Both the position numbers and the translations under genes were made by a program. The notes below the pieces were generated by a model. That model made no database searches and was not told where the DNA came from. It saw only the letters and a list, made by a program, of their open reading frames with translations. From assembly GCA_015055805.1 (NCBI GenBank), contig SVHN01000001.1, forward strand, positions 241,982-305,981: a stretch of 64,000 bases of DNA, in the 5' to 3' direction. Numbering within the stretch: the first letter of the stretch is position 1; each line of letters opens with the position of its first letter. This DNA is from Clostridiales bacterium (lineage in GTDB: Bacteria > Bacillota > Clostridia > Christensenellales > Borkfalkiaceae). This document shows positions 7,840 through 17,082 of this stretch, one piece after another.

Positions 7840-9840
7840 ATGAAAGATAAAAAAGAATTTGGATATATTTTAAGATATTATTTGCCCGTAGAGCCTAATT
7901 TTAGTGCAGAGTTTACTAAAAAGCGGTTTGATGAATTGCTAAGTTTTTGCAAAGAAAACAAAGTGGGGGCAGTAATCTTTTACGTCGCATTAGACCCTAA
8001 CTTTTATTATATGCCCGATACCCCCGAATACGCAAAATCTTGGCGCGACCAAATGTTGCCGTATATAAAAGAGATTAAAAAACATGGAATAAGTTATCAA
8101 CTCAACTTCCAAAATCTGTTGGGTGCAACGACGGCAGGCGTGGATTTTAGATATAAATACGACTGGGAACATCTAGTTGACCAGCACGGCAATCAGTCGG
8201 CTTGCGGCTGTCCTATCGGCGAAAAGTTTAGGGCTAAGTCTAGCGAGCGGCTTAAAGTTTGGGCAGAAACCGATCCCGACGTTATTTGGATAGACGACGA
8301 TATAAGACTTCACGGTCACGGCAATCCGCAACTGTATAACGGCAATTATATCGACCATTATTGTTTTTGTGATAACCACCTTGCATTGTTCAATAAGAAA
8401 TATGGCGTAAACTACGATAGAGAAAGTTTGATTAAAGAAATACTTCAAAAAGGCCAACCAACTTTTGCTAGGAAAGCATACCTTGAATTTTTATCTGAAA
8501 CGATGGCTGATACCGCAAAATGGATTTACGAAACCGTTCACGACGTAAACCCTAGAATCAAAATCGCGCTTATGACCAGCGCGCCCGATTCGCACTCGGC
8601 AGAAGGCAGGGACTGGGGAAAGTTTTTATCCGCGCTAGGCGGTGGAGATACCGTTATGTTACGCCCGACTTTCGGACCGTATCAAGAAGGAAATCCAAAA
8701 GACTTTACTTCGTGCTATTCCCTTTTATCGCAGATGAGAGCGCACGTTAGGGAAACTTTCGATGGATGCGCAGAGTTTTGTCCCGAAGTGGAAAACACAA
8801 GGTTTACGGTTTATGCAAAGTCAAGAGCAGCAACGTCTTTTCAACTTGCCTTGGCGGCGTTTACAGGCTGTAAGGATATAACTCTTTCTCTTTACGACTT
8901 GGAAGGCTGTGCGTTATCTGACGAGCCGAATTACGGCAAAATGCTTAAAGATGAAAAGGAATTTTTAAATAAACTTCGTTCGTTAAATCTAGATGAATTT
9001 TCAGAGTATGGCGTAGTAATTCCTACAACTGGAAAAGGTGGGTATAGGTACAGCGCAAATGACGGCGCAACCTATTCGCATTTACGTGGCGGAGAGAGAT
9101 ATATTCACTCGTATTTATTAAAGGTCGGTGTTCCTTGCGCGTTTAAAAACGTCGACGAACTAGATTGTAAAGGCGTGGTTGCGCTAGATGCGTATACTGC
9201 TAATATTTTAACTGATACCGAACTTAAAACAGTTTTATCGGGCGGTGTGCTTATCGACGCTGGCGGTGCGGAAAAATTGATTGAAAGGGGATACTGTGAG
9301 TATATAGGTATAAATAAAGTAAGCGTTCAAAGTTCAAACGCGCAGTCGGAAATAATAAACGCATTTTCAAGAGCAGACGGAACGAATATTAAAGTCCCGT
9401 CAAGAGCACCGGCAGGGTGTTGGTACTCGGCAAAATTGTGCGAGAAAGCGGAAGTCCTTTCAGAGTTTATGTCCCCCGAAGGGAAGAAAAGCGCAGGTTT
9501 TGTAAGCTATAAAAACGCGCTTGGCGGAAAGGTAATAACATACTTATGTAAAGGCAACTGGGGTGACGGATTTTATACGCATTATAGGGTTAAACTGTTA
9601 AAAGACTTGCTTAAAAATCTTGGTTTAAAGAATAGGATAGACGGCGTGGTATACTCATTGTTTGCAGTCAAAAAACTAGGCGAAAAGGAGTATTATTTAG
9701 TCACCAACCTATCTGCGGATACCGTAAAAGAATTTATCATTGATAATATAAAAGTTAAAGATAACCTAAAACTCTATCAAACGGGAGTGTATGAAAGGAC
9801 GAAAAACGGCATAAAAAAAGTAGGCAAATTAAACTTATAA
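7840..9840 (+). CDS. Putative beta-galactosidase-like glycoside hydrolase (GH42-related TIM barrel)
   Basis: 666 residues, no signal peptide. An N-terminal TIM barrel of about 390 residues carries 'DPDVIWIDDDIRLHGHG' (near 145-160), placed like the acid/base strand of clan-A enzymes, and 'CPEVENTRF' (near 310), placed like the nucleophile strand. The middle (400-560) resembles the Rossmann-like trimerisation domain of GH42, with a glutamine-amidotransferase-like fold ('GVVIPTTGKGGYRYS', 'LLKVGVPCAFKNVDELD'). The last 80 residues look like a small beta domain. It is monocistronic, with a perfect promoter in front and a terminator behind. Substrate unknown; close families with the same architecture act on beta-galactosides or related sugars. 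Confidence 0.6.
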   Translation: MKDKKEFGYILRYYLPVEPNFSAEFTKKRFDELLSFCKENKVGAVIFYVALDPNFYYMPDTPEYAKSWRDQMLPYIKEIKKHGISYQLNFQNLLGATTAGVDFRYKYDWEHLVDQHGNQSACGCPIGEKFRAKSSERLKVWAETDPDVIWIDDDIRLHGHGNPQLYNGNYIDHYCFCDNHLALFNKKYGVNYDRESLIKEILQKGQPTFARKAYLEFLSETMADTAKWIYETVHDVNPRIKIALMTSAPDSHSAEGRDWGKFLSALGGGDTVMLRPTFGPYQEGNPKDFTSCYSLLSQMRAHVRETFDGCAEFCPEVENTRFTVYAKSRAATSFQLALAAFTGCKDITLSLYDLEGCALSDEPNYGKMLKDEKEFLNKLRSLNLDEFSEYGVVIPTTGKGGYRYSANDGATYSHLRGGERYIHSYLLKVGVPCAFKNVDELDCKGVVALDAYTANILTDTELKTVLSGGVLIDAGGAEKLIERGYCEYIGINKVSVQSSNAQSEIINAFSRADGTNIKVPSRAPAGCWYSAKLCEKAEVLSEFMSPEGKKSAGFVSYKNALGGKVITYLCKGNWGDGFYTHYRVKLLKDLLKNLGLKNRIDGVVYSLFAVKKLGEKEYYLVTNLSADTVKEFIIDNIKVKDNLKLYQTGVYERTKNGIKKVGKLNL

Positions 9841-9858
9841 AAAATCATAACAACTTGC

Positions 9859-9892
9859 AAAAAAATAAGCGGAAAACACCGCTTATTTTTTT
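9859..9892 (+). terminator. Rho-independent terminator after the GH42-like gene
   Basis: Perfect 14-bp stem (AAAAAAATAAGCGG / CCGCTTATTTTTTT) with an AAAACA loop. Confidence 0.9.
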
Positions 9893-9960
9893 ATTTACTG
9901 CAAAAACTATCATAAAAGTATCACACTTTTTCATTAAAATCTTAACTATTTGAAAGGCTA

Positions 9961-9988
9961 TTGACAACGATAAAATTTATGCTATCAT
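9961..9988 (+). promoter_or_regulatory. Promoter of operon A
   Basis: TTGACA (9961-9966), 16-base spacer, TATCAT (9983-9988). The predicted start near 9995 puts the conserved 10001-10020 box inside the leader. Confidence 0.7.
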
Positions 9989-10000
9989 AAAAAATATCAA

Positions 10001-10020
10001 TAAAATGGTGCAATAGGATT
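10001..10020 (+). promoter_or_regulatory. Leader box shared with operon B (copy A)
   Basis: TAAAATGGTGCAATAGGATT matches 31509-31528, upstream of operon B, at 19 of 20 positions. Each copy begins 12-13 bases after its -10 element. It could be a regulator site, a sequence acting in the mRNA leader, or a remnant of the operon duplication. Confidence 0.55.
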
Positions 10021-10040
10021 AAAAATAAGGGGAAAAACAG

Positions 10041-10886
10041 ATGACCAACGTAAACGTAACTGATAAATACGGTCTTAATCATCAAGAAATAAATATATCG
10101 ACAAACCTTGTATCGGCATATATAAGTATTGCAAAACCGTCGTTTAAGGGAAGTTATAACGATTACAAAAAAGCACTCTGTTGGCAGAACGATTTCGTGG
10201 GATATGTTCGCACTATAAAAGGTTGTGGAAAAATAGTTACGACCAAGGGTGAATACGAATTGAAAGAGAATTGCGTTATATTCGTTCATTATCAGAGCTG
10301 CATAAACTTTATTGCAGGGGAAGACGGTTGGGAGTTTTATACGGTATGGTTTAGGATAAACAACTTCAAAGTTAAACTAGACCAAATCTTTGAAATACCG
10401 CTATCGGATACCGAAAGGAATTCAATGGAGTCCATTGTGTGGCTGTTAAACACAAACAACTACATCAACTGTTGTAAAGCAAACACTTTTGCTCAGTCAA
10501 TAATCTTGGACGTGCACTCAAAGATAAACGATTACAGCGATTCTTCGCCGTACGAAGAGAGTATGAAAAAGGTTGCACTCTACATCAGTCAAAATATAGA
10601 TAAGAACTTTTTAGTTGCCGACCTTGCAGAACTGTGTTCCTTTTCAAAAAATCACTTTTTCAAGGTGTTTAAGCAGTTTTTTAAGATGTCCCCGAAAGCG
10701 TATATTCGCCGTGAAAAACTTAAAAAAGCCGCGTTTTTACTGTCAAGTTCGTCTATGCAAATAGAGGCGATAGCAGAAGAATTATCTTTCTATTCGCCTG
10801 CGCATTTCTCAAACTGTTTTAAGAAAATCTACAAAGTGACGCCGTCGGAATTTAGACACGACAGCGGAATGAAAGGAGAACGATAA
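10041..10886 (+). CDS. AraC family transcriptional regulator of operon A
   Basis: 281 residues. The N-terminal 170 residues form a cupin-like sugar-sensing domain ('GCGKIVTTKGEYELKENCVIFVHY', 'WEFYTVWFRI'). The C-terminal 100 residues contain the two helix-turn-helix motifs of the AraC/XylS family ('FLVADLAELCSFSKNHFFKVFKQFF' region, then 'IEAIAEELSFYSPAHFSNCFKK' and 'TPSEFR'). As the first gene, with a strong AAGGGG ribosome site, it probably autoregulates and activates the downstream sugar genes when its ligand is present. Its stop overlaps the next start (TAATG), indicating translational coupling. Confidence 0.9.
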   Translation: MTNVNVTDKYGLNHQEINISTNLVSAYISIAKPSFKGSYNDYKKALCWQNDFVGYVRTIKGCGKIVTTKGEYELKENCVIFVHYQSCINFIAGEDGWEFYTVWFRINNFKVKLDQIFEIPLSDTERNSMESIVWLLNTNNYINCCKANTFAQSIILDVHSKINDYSDSSPYEESMKKVALYISQNIDKNFLVADLAELCSFSKNHFFKVFKQFFKMSPKAYIRREKLKKAAFLLSSSSMQIEAIAEELSFYSPAHFSNCFKKIYKVTPSEFRHDSGMKGER

Positions 10887-11725
10887 TGAATATAGGTGTT
10901 TTAATCCGCTACGAAGGCGAATTAAAGGAAAAACTTAATTTTAAGGAAAGATTTATCGAAGCCCAAGAAATGGGCATTTCAAGCTGTCAGTTATGCTTTC
11001 CTACAGGTGAAGGCTATACCGATCAAGTGGCTGAAAAAATAGTCTCGGCAGTAAAAGAAACGGGATTTAACGTGTCGCTTTTATGGGCTGGTTGGTCTGG
11101 AAAAAACGAGTGGAACTTCACCGAAGGACCGATAACCTTAGGTATCGTACCTAAAAAGTTTAGAAAGATAAGGGTTAAAGAATTAGAAGCGGCATCTGTT
11201 TTTGCAGAGAAGATAGGTGTTAAAGATATTGCAACCCACGTTGGTTTTATCCCCGAAAACCTTACCGATAAAGAGTACGAACCGCTCATAAAAACGCTCA
11301 GAAAACTTTGCTTGTCATATAAGAGCAGGGGGCAAAACTTCTTGTTTGAAACAGGACAAGAAACACCCGTAACACTTCTTAGAACGATAGAGAAAATCGG
11401 TACTGGCAACGCATTTATAAATTTCGATATGGCAAACCTTATCCTTTACGGTAAAGCAAACTCGGTTGACGCCGTAAGAGTTTTCGGCAAATACGTCCGC
11501 AATACGCACGTAAAGGACGGCTTGTACCCAACGGACGGCATGAAACTCGGCAGAGAAGTTAAGGTGGGCGAAGGTCTTGCTAACTTTCCAGTGTTAATTC
11601 CTATGCTGATAGAGTGTGGGTACGACGGACCTTTTACCATAGAAAGAGAAATTAGTGGGGATAAGCAAAAGAGCGATATAGCAGACACCGTTACGTACTT
11701 AAAGAATATAGTAGGCGAGAAATAA
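10886..11725 (+). CDS. Sugar phosphate isomerase/epimerase-like TIM-barrel protein
   Basis: 279 residues of the xylose-isomerase-like/AP-endonuclease 2 TIM-barrel family. Visible family blocks are the start 'MNIGVLIRYEGELKEKLNFKERFIEA', 'GVKDIATHVGFIPE' (metal-ligand His strand), 'FLFETGQE' (Glu ligand), 'AFINFDMANLILYG' (Asp ligand), 'RNTHVKDGLYP' (His) and 'PFTIERE' (Glu). Together these look like a complete divalent-metal site. Starts at the A of the AraC stop codon. Probably isomerises or epimerises a sugar or sugar acid produced by the operon. A second, distinct paralogue follows. Confidence 0.85.
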   Translation: MNIGVLIRYEGELKEKLNFKERFIEAQEMGISSCQLCFPTGEGYTDQVAEKIVSAVKETGFNVSLLWAGWSGKNEWNFTEGPITLGIVPKKFRKIRVKELEAASVFAEKIGVKDIATHVGFIPENLTDKEYEPLIKTLRKLCLSYKSRGQNFLFETGQETPVTLLRTIEKIGTGNAFINFDMANLILYGKANSVDAVRVFGKYVRNTHVKDGLYPTDGMKLGREVKVGEGLANFPVLIPMLIECGYDGPFTIEREISGDKQKSDIADTVTYLKNIVGEK

Positions 11726-11748
11726 AAACTTTATAAAAGGGACTAACA

Positions 11749-12582
11749 ATGAAATTATCGGTATTTTTCTTGTATTTAATAAGGCTAGCAGAACAGGAAA
11801 ACTGGACGTTAGAAACAGCCGTTAAGTACGCAAAAGACCTTGGATATACGGCAATCGATATTGATAAAGACGAAATAGACGCTTACCCTGACGCTCTTGA
11901 CCTTTTTAAAAAACACGGTTTAATCGTGCGCAACGTATACGGCGCGTACGACTTAATTAGCGGTAAAGACGCCGACGCGACTGAACTTATCGATTACGCA
12001 GTAAAAAGCGGCGCAAAGGTAGTAATGTTGCTAGCAGGCTTGTTTGATAATGACGAGATCACTTCTTTTATGAAAGAGAACGAACAAGCCATGGTTGAAT
12101 TCTTGGAAAAAAATAAAAAGGCTAAAAGAACGCTTTTGGCAATAAGGCGCACGGCTGAATACGCAAAAGAAAAGGGCGTAACTTTAACCATAGAATCGTT
12201 TGGAAGTCCCAACAGCATAACTTCGTATATAAGCCAAATAAAGTGGCTGATCGATAACGCCGACGGGTTAAAGTTTACTTTTGATATAGGCAATTTTTAC
12301 TTGAACGGACAAGACGTATTTTACGCATATCAACTTTTTAAGGATCATAGCGTACACGTTCATTGTAAAGATTATTTAATAGAGCCTAAGGTCGGGTCCA
12401 ACGAGTTTTCGTATGCAAAGATTTCCGTTCCCGTAGGTGAAGGTAAAGCACCGACTAAAGAAATAGTAAATAACTTTTTATCAAACGGTTACGACGGATA
12501 TTTTACGGTAGAGTATTTAGGTGTAGAAAACGTAAAGAGTATATTAGAGCGTTCGGCAAAGTATATGCTATCGCTTAGATAA
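11749..12582 (+). CDS. Second sugar phosphate isomerase/epimerase-like protein
   Basis: 277 residues of the same TIM-barrel superfamily but clearly divergent from its neighbour. Metal-site blocks are 'LTIESFGSPNS' (Glu), 'LKFTFDIGNFYLNG' (Asp), 'VHVHCKDY' (His) and 'YFTVEYLG' (Glu). Ribosome site AAAGGG lies upstream of ATG 11749. With the preceding protein and the following oxidoreductase it forms a three-enzyme cytoplasmic set, an arrangement seen in inositol, 3-keto-sugar and glycoside oxidation pathways. Which of these applies is not determinable here. Confidence 0.85.
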   Translation: MKLSVFFLYLIRLAEQENWTLETAVKYAKDLGYTAIDIDKDEIDAYPDALDLFKKHGLIVRNVYGAYDLISGKDADATELIDYAVKSGAKVVMLLAGLFDNDEITSFMKENEQAMVEFLEKNKKAKRTLLAIRRTAEYAKEKGVTLTIESFGSPNSITSYISQIKWLIDNADGLKFTFDIGNFYLNGQDVFYAYQLFKDHSVHVHCKDYLIEPKVGSNEFSYAKISVPVGEGKAPTKEIVNNFLSNGYDGYFTVEYLGVENVKSILERSAKYMLSLR

Positions 12583-12593
12583 CGGAGGGAAAA

Positions 12594-13580
12594 ATGAAAA
12601 AGGTAAGAATAGGAATTTTAGGTTGTAATTATATGGGTAAAATGCACGCCGATTGTTATTCAAACATAGAAGGTGTCGACGTAGTAGCCGTAGCAGATAT
12701 TAACGAAGAAACCGTGCGTAAAGTTGCAGAAAGTTGCGGAGCAAAAGCATTTACTGACGCAAAAGAACTAATAGATACGGTTGAACTTGATGCGATAGAT
12801 ATTTGCTTGCCTACCTTTTTACATACCGAGTATGCGGTTAAGGCAATGGATAAAGTGCCATACGTGTTTATTGAAAAACCCGTTGCGTTGAATATGGAAC
12901 AATGCAACACCCTGCTTGAAAAGCAGAAAGCAACGGGCGCAGAAGTGCAGGTAGGTCAGGTTATAAGGTTTTGGGACGAATACGCATTCCTTAAAAAGGT
13001 AGTGGATAGTGGCGAGTACGGCAAGGTAGTAAACGCCTCGTTTAAGAGAATAAGTCCGTCACCAAACTGGAGTTCAAAAGGCTGGATTAAAAACAGTAAA
13101 CTTTCGGGCGGAGCGATAGTGGACTTGCATATACACGACGTGGACTTTATGCTTTATCTTTTCGGCACGCCTAAAACAAAGAACTTTATAAAGAATACTA
13201 TCGGCGAGCACAATTCTTACGTGACTACCATTTGTAATTATGAAGATTTCTGTGTAAGCGTAGAGGCGACTTGGTATTTGCCGCCGAGCTATCCTTTTAA
13301 TATGTATTATAGGGTAGTGTTTGAAAAAGCCGTAGTCGAATACGACCGTGGGAAATTAACCGTTTACGACGATAACGGCGCGTTCTGTCCTAGCCTAGAA
13401 AAGAGTAGCGAAACTCTGAAAGGTTTTAAGGGCGGTAACGTTTCCGAACAGGGCGGATACATAAACGAACTCAAATATTTTACCGATAGAATACGTTTAA
13501 AGGAAAAGGTGGAACGGGCAACCCTTTCGTCAGCCGTTAATTCGCTCGAATTTATACTCGATTTAATAAAAGAAAACTAA
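12594..13580 (+). CDS. Gfo/Idh/MocA family oxidoreductase
   Basis: 328 residues. The Rossmann start 'RIGILGCNYMGKMHADCY' fits G-x-x-x-x-G-x-x-H; the EKP motif (VFIEKPVALNMEQ) is near residue 93; the catalytic-region motif 'GGAIVDLHIHDVDFMLYLFG' contains the conserved D-x-H-x-x-D. This is a canonical, complete member with all the motifs. It follows the isomerases with an 11-base gap and a GGAGGG ribosome site. Probably interconverts a sugar and a keto-sugar in the same pathway. Confidence 0.9.
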   Translation: MKKVRIGILGCNYMGKMHADCYSNIEGVDVVAVADINEETVRKVAESCGAKAFTDAKELIDTVELDAIDICLPTFLHTEYAVKAMDKVPYVFIEKPVALNMEQCNTLLEKQKATGAEVQVGQVIRFWDEYAFLKKVVDSGEYGKVVNASFKRISPSPNWSSKGWIKNSKLSGGAIVDLHIHDVDFMLYLFGTPKTKNFIKNTIGEHNSYVTTICNYEDFCVSVEATWYLPPSYPFNMYYRVVFEKAVVEYDRGKLTVYDDNGAFCPSLEKSSETLKGFKGGNVSEQGGYINELKYFTDRIRLKEKVERATLSSAVNSLEFILDLIKEN

Positions 13581-13682
13581 GCGTTTTTAGTTGCAGTTTT
13601 TGAACGAAAAACGGAAGGTATTTATAGCGATACTATTTTGCAATAAGTTAAGATTTATGTGTATGGAGCTTTAACGCTTGGT

Positions 13683-16127
13683 ATGGTAAAATATAAAGGT
13701 GGAATATCGTGCGAAAAAATTGCGCGGTTTAGAAATATGGATAGTAAACACTTTAACGTATATATTCCCATAAATGCAGATAATACGGTTTTAAGCGCGG
13801 CGGAACTATTTAAGTCGGCAATCTCAAAAACGCTAGCAAAAAATGCTGTAATATCTAGTAGTTTAGAACTCGAAAAAATAAACCAAGGTTTTGTTTTTTC
13901 GACATTTTCTTGCGTTAAAAGCAAAAAGGCTGAAAGCCTTTCAAAAAAGGTAAAAGGCGAGGACTTTGCAGTTTATAAAGAAAGCGGCGCGGTGTACGTT
14001 TTATCGCACCTTTCGCGCGGCGTGTATTACGGCGTGTGTGAACTTATTGAAAGAAACTTGCCCGTCGTGTTTTCAAGAGGCGCAAAAGAAGAGAGCCTGC
14101 AATACTTAAAAGTAGATGCGTGTGATTTTACAGATACCGATTTTATATGTAACTGTGATTTTTCGGTTAGGTCGTTTAATCTTTGCGGTTTAGGTTCGGA
14201 CGGGGTAGGACATATAGACTACGGCACGGCGGAAAATCTTGCAAGGAACAAATGCAATTCATTTTTTCACAGTATAGACGACGAGTGGCGAAACTTCGGT
14301 GTGTTCCATAACGGCAAGCGCGTTAGAAGTTTGCAAGTGTTCGACGACCTTATGACAGAACACCCAGAATATTTTATGACGGGTATAGACGGAAAACCTA
14401 AGTCTGCGTTCGGTGGGTACGAGAGTTTTCCAAACTATTTTAATAAGGACCTGCCGAAGGTGTTAGCACAGCGTGTCGTCAAAGATATGGGCGAACTAAA
14501 AGGTGAAGATATTTTACATTGGACTATGCCCGATAATTCTTGCTTTTTCGTTATGGGAAACGGCGTAAAGTTACACGAACAACCCTTTACTTGTGACGAC
14601 GGAACGGTGGTTTATCCTAGTCAGGCTAACTATAAGTCCACCGTGTATTTTAATTTTGTAAACCGACTTATTAAAGAGATAAATAAGCTTAGACCGGGAA
14701 CTAGTTTGCAGGTGTTTAGTTATATTTACACAGAGCTTGTCCCAGCAATAGATATAGATAAACGCTTAAAGATTTTATACGCGCCTATATTCACTAACGA
14801 AAAATATCCTTATACGGATTTGACGGATAGCAGTAACGCTGGAATAAGAAAGAATTTAGAAGAGTGGTCGAAAAAGACCGACGAGCTTTACGTATACGCC
14901 TACTGGCAAACGTTTAGCGGCTCAACTTATACAAGACCTATTCTTAAAACGGTCAAGGAAAATCTTAAATGGTTTAGGACTATCGGCGTTAAAGGCATAA
15001 CCGTGGAAATGGTTACCGATTGCAGTTTTATTGAAAACCTAAGCGATAGTCAGAAAAACCAAATACAGTTTTTCGATATGAACGAGGCGTACGTTTGGGC
15101 GGTGAGTAAACTTATGTGGAATCCCGACCTTGACGTTGATGAGCTTTTAAGAAGATATACGAAGGTCGTGTATAAAGAATGCGCGCAAGAAATCTTTGAA
15201 TACTTTAAGTTGATTGAAAGCGGTTGGGATAAAACCCCTGCGACCGTATGGTATACGACGGGCGGCGACGTTTATTACTTGCAAATGGTAGTAGGCGCAG
15301 GGATTGACGATAAGGTCTTAAGTGTGCTAGCCACCGCAACAAAAAAGGCGACGACACCGTCGGTAATAAGAAAGGTTAACAGCATATACAAGGTTGTAAG
15401 CGTAGAGATTGAAAAGTATAAAAACTTCGTTGCTGAAAATGCCGAAGTCAGCTACTTTGATGGTGACGGACGCACGCTTTTAACCAAGACAGAAATGGAC
15501 TATGAGAATAACCCTGAAAGTTTTTGGAACAATGTAAAACCCTTAACCGTGCTTAGAAACGCAAGGACACTTCAATTTTATCCCGAAGAAACTAAGTTTT
15601 CTTTAAGAATAGTTTATGACAAAGAAAACCTATATTTTGGATATACCTTGCACGATAGAGAACTAAGCCAAGTTAAAGTCACCGATAGCGGAAGAAAACT
15701 TTATTATAGAGAGAATGGAAAGCAAATAGTTGCGCTGTCTGAAACGTATATAGGCGGCGACGTTGTAAATCAATCGGTGTACTACGGCTACACTAGTGGG
15801 TTTACCGACGCAAACAAAAACGAACAGGGCGATTTTTACGTAAATAACGGTGAAATAAAAAGCATCAAGATACCCGACGGAGTTTATACGAAAAACTTTG
15901 CGCGTTTGGATAAGGATAAAGACAAAAGATACCTTTTCCACGTTCAAGTTATACCTTTCGCTGTTTTGGGTGAAAGTGTAGACACGGCAAAACCTTACGG
16001 TTCTTTTGCCTACGTTTCGGACAAGTTCGGCGTTGCAGGCTGGCAGGGGTTCGGACTGTGGAGCAAACAAAATTTCAAGGAGTTTACGCTAGTAAACAGC
16101 ACGGAGGCTAATAAATGCAAAAGTTAG
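13683..16127 (+). CDS. DUF4838 domain glycoside hydrolase-like protein with C-terminal CBM9-like domain
   Basis: About 814 residues; the frame extends to GTG 13659. I prefer ATG 13683, but neither has a well-placed ribosome site and ATG 13737 is possible. The N-terminal 130 residues match the alpha/beta domain found before GH20/GH67 barrels ('YGVCELIERNLPVVFSRGA'). The central part (about 220-560) is a DUF4838 TIM barrel ('EHPEYFM', 'DNSCFF', 'YAYWQTFSG', 'AYVWAVSKLMWNPDLDVDELL'). The last 180 residues resemble the family 9 carbohydrate-binding/DOMON-like fold ('FSLRIVYDKENLYFGYTLHD'). No signal peptide. Its 3' end overlaps the permease gene by 13 bases. Hydrolase activity is inferred from fold and context. 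Confidence 0.75.
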   Translation: MVKYKGGISCEKIARFRNMDSKHFNVYIPINADNTVLSAAELFKSAISKTLAKNAVISSSLELEKINQGFVFSTFSCVKSKKAESLSKKVKGEDFAVYKESGAVYVLSHLSRGVYYGVCELIERNLPVVFSRGAKEESLQYLKVDACDFTDTDFICNCDFSVRSFNLCGLGSDGVGHIDYGTAENLARNKCNSFFHSIDDEWRNFGVFHNGKRVRSLQVFDDLMTEHPEYFMTGIDGKPKSAFGGYESFPNYFNKDLPKVLAQRVVKDMGELKGEDILHWTMPDNSCFFVMGNGVKLHEQPFTCDDGTVVYPSQANYKSTVYFNFVNRLIKEINKLRPGTSLQVFSYIYTELVPAIDIDKRLKILYAPIFTNEKYPYTDLTDSSNAGIRKNLEEWSKKTDELYVYAYWQTFSGSTYTRPILKTVKENLKWFRTIGVKGITVEMVTDCSFIENLSDSQKNQIQFFDMNEAYVWAVSKLMWNPDLDVDELLRRYTKVVYKECAQEIFEYFKLIESGWDKTPATVWYTTGGDVYYLQMVVGAGIDDKVLSVLATATKKATTPSVIRKVNSIYKVVSVEIEKYKNFVAENAEVSYFDGDGRTLLTKTEMDYENNPESFWNNVKPLTVLRNARTLQFYPEETKFSLRIVYDKENLYFGYTLHDRELSQVKVTDSGRKLYYRENGKQIVALSETYIGGDVVNQSVYYGYTSGFTDANKNEQGDFYVNNGEIKSIKIPDGVYTKNFARLDKDKDKRYLFHVQVIPFAVLGESVDTAKPYGSFAYVSDKFGVAGWQGFGLWSKQNFKEFTLVNSTEANKCKS

Positions 16128-17071
16128 ACAAAGAAAATCAAACCAAAACAAAAAAGCCTATCAACTATTTTAGAAGAAAGCAACTTGCCTTTTTCTGGGG
16201 GTGGTTGGCGATTCCGCTCGTCAGTTGGCTAATATTTTACTGGTACGTAAATTTTCAGTCGTTCGTACAAGCGTTTCAAGATCCTATAACTAACGAGTGG
16301 TCTTTGATAAACTTTAAGGACGTTTGGAAGAGCATAACCGCAGGTATGGACTCGCCAAACTCACTAGCGGTAGGTTTTGTAAACACAATGAAGTATTTCT
16401 TTTTGGGGATACTAGTTCACTATCCTATACAGATTATCTTTTGTTATTTTTTGTATAAGCAGATTTTTGGTTACAAGGCGTTTAGATATATATTCTATCT
16501 TCCTGCAATAATCTCAGCCGTTGCAATCAGCGGTGTATTTAAACAGTTTATTGCAGCGTCTGGTCCGATAGGTGAACTTTTAACCAGTATCGGCGTGGAA
16601 ATTCCTAAGGGCGGATTTTTGGGTAATCCCGATACCGCAACTAATACCATTATGGTGTATACGACGTGGCTTTGCGTACACGGACACTTGCTTTTAGTCT
16701 GTGGCGCAATGAACAGAATCCCCGTTGAAGTATTAGAGGCAGCGCGCCTAGAGGGCGTTAAACCGTTCGGTGAACTTTACTACTTGATTTTACCGCTTAT
16801 ATGGCCGACCTTATCGACCTTACTTATCCTTTCGTGTACGGGAATATTAAATTCCAGCGGACCGATACTACTACTTGCACCAGAAACTAACGTTTTAAGG
16901 ACAACAACGCTTAACTACTGGATATTTGAACGCGTTTATGCAGGCGGTATATTTGCAAACGGACAGTTTAACTTGGTTTCTGCAATGGGGCTTGTTATGA
17001 CGCTTGTATCTTTCCCTATAGTCATGCTGTTCCGTAAACTTTTAGACTACGTTCCCACGGTGGAATACTAA
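16115..17071 (+). CDS. ABC sugar transporter permease 1, operon A (LplB/UgpA-like)
   Basis: 318 residues, six predicted membrane helices. The EAA loop that docks the ATPase is clear: 'VLEAARLEGVKPFGELYYLILPLIWPTL'. The start overlaps the end of the DUF4838 gene, so the two are translationally coupled (GGAGG just before ATG). Paired with the next permease and the lipoprotein at 18002. No ATPase gene is in the window, as is common for this class, which borrows an MsmX-type shared ATPase. Homologous to the operon B permease at 33515 ('FYLPAIISA' and 'NETATNTIM'-like blocks shared). Confidence 0.92.
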   Translation: MQKLDKENQTKTKKPINYFRRKQLAFFWGWLAIPLVSWLIFYWYVNFQSFVQAFQDPITNEWSLINFKDVWKSITAGMDSPNSLAVGFVNTMKYFFLGILVHYPIQIIFCYFLYKQIFGYKAFRYIFYLPAIISAVAISGVFKQFIAASGPIGELLTSIGVEIPKGGFLGNPDTATNTIMVYTTWLCVHGHLLLVCGAMNRIPVEVLEAARLEGVKPFGELYYLILPLIWPTLSTLLILSCTGILNSSGPILLLAPETNVLRTTTLNYWIFERVYAGGIFANGQFNLVSAMGLVMTLVSFPIVMLFRKLLDYVPTVEY

Positions 17072-17082
17072 GGAGGTGCGAC

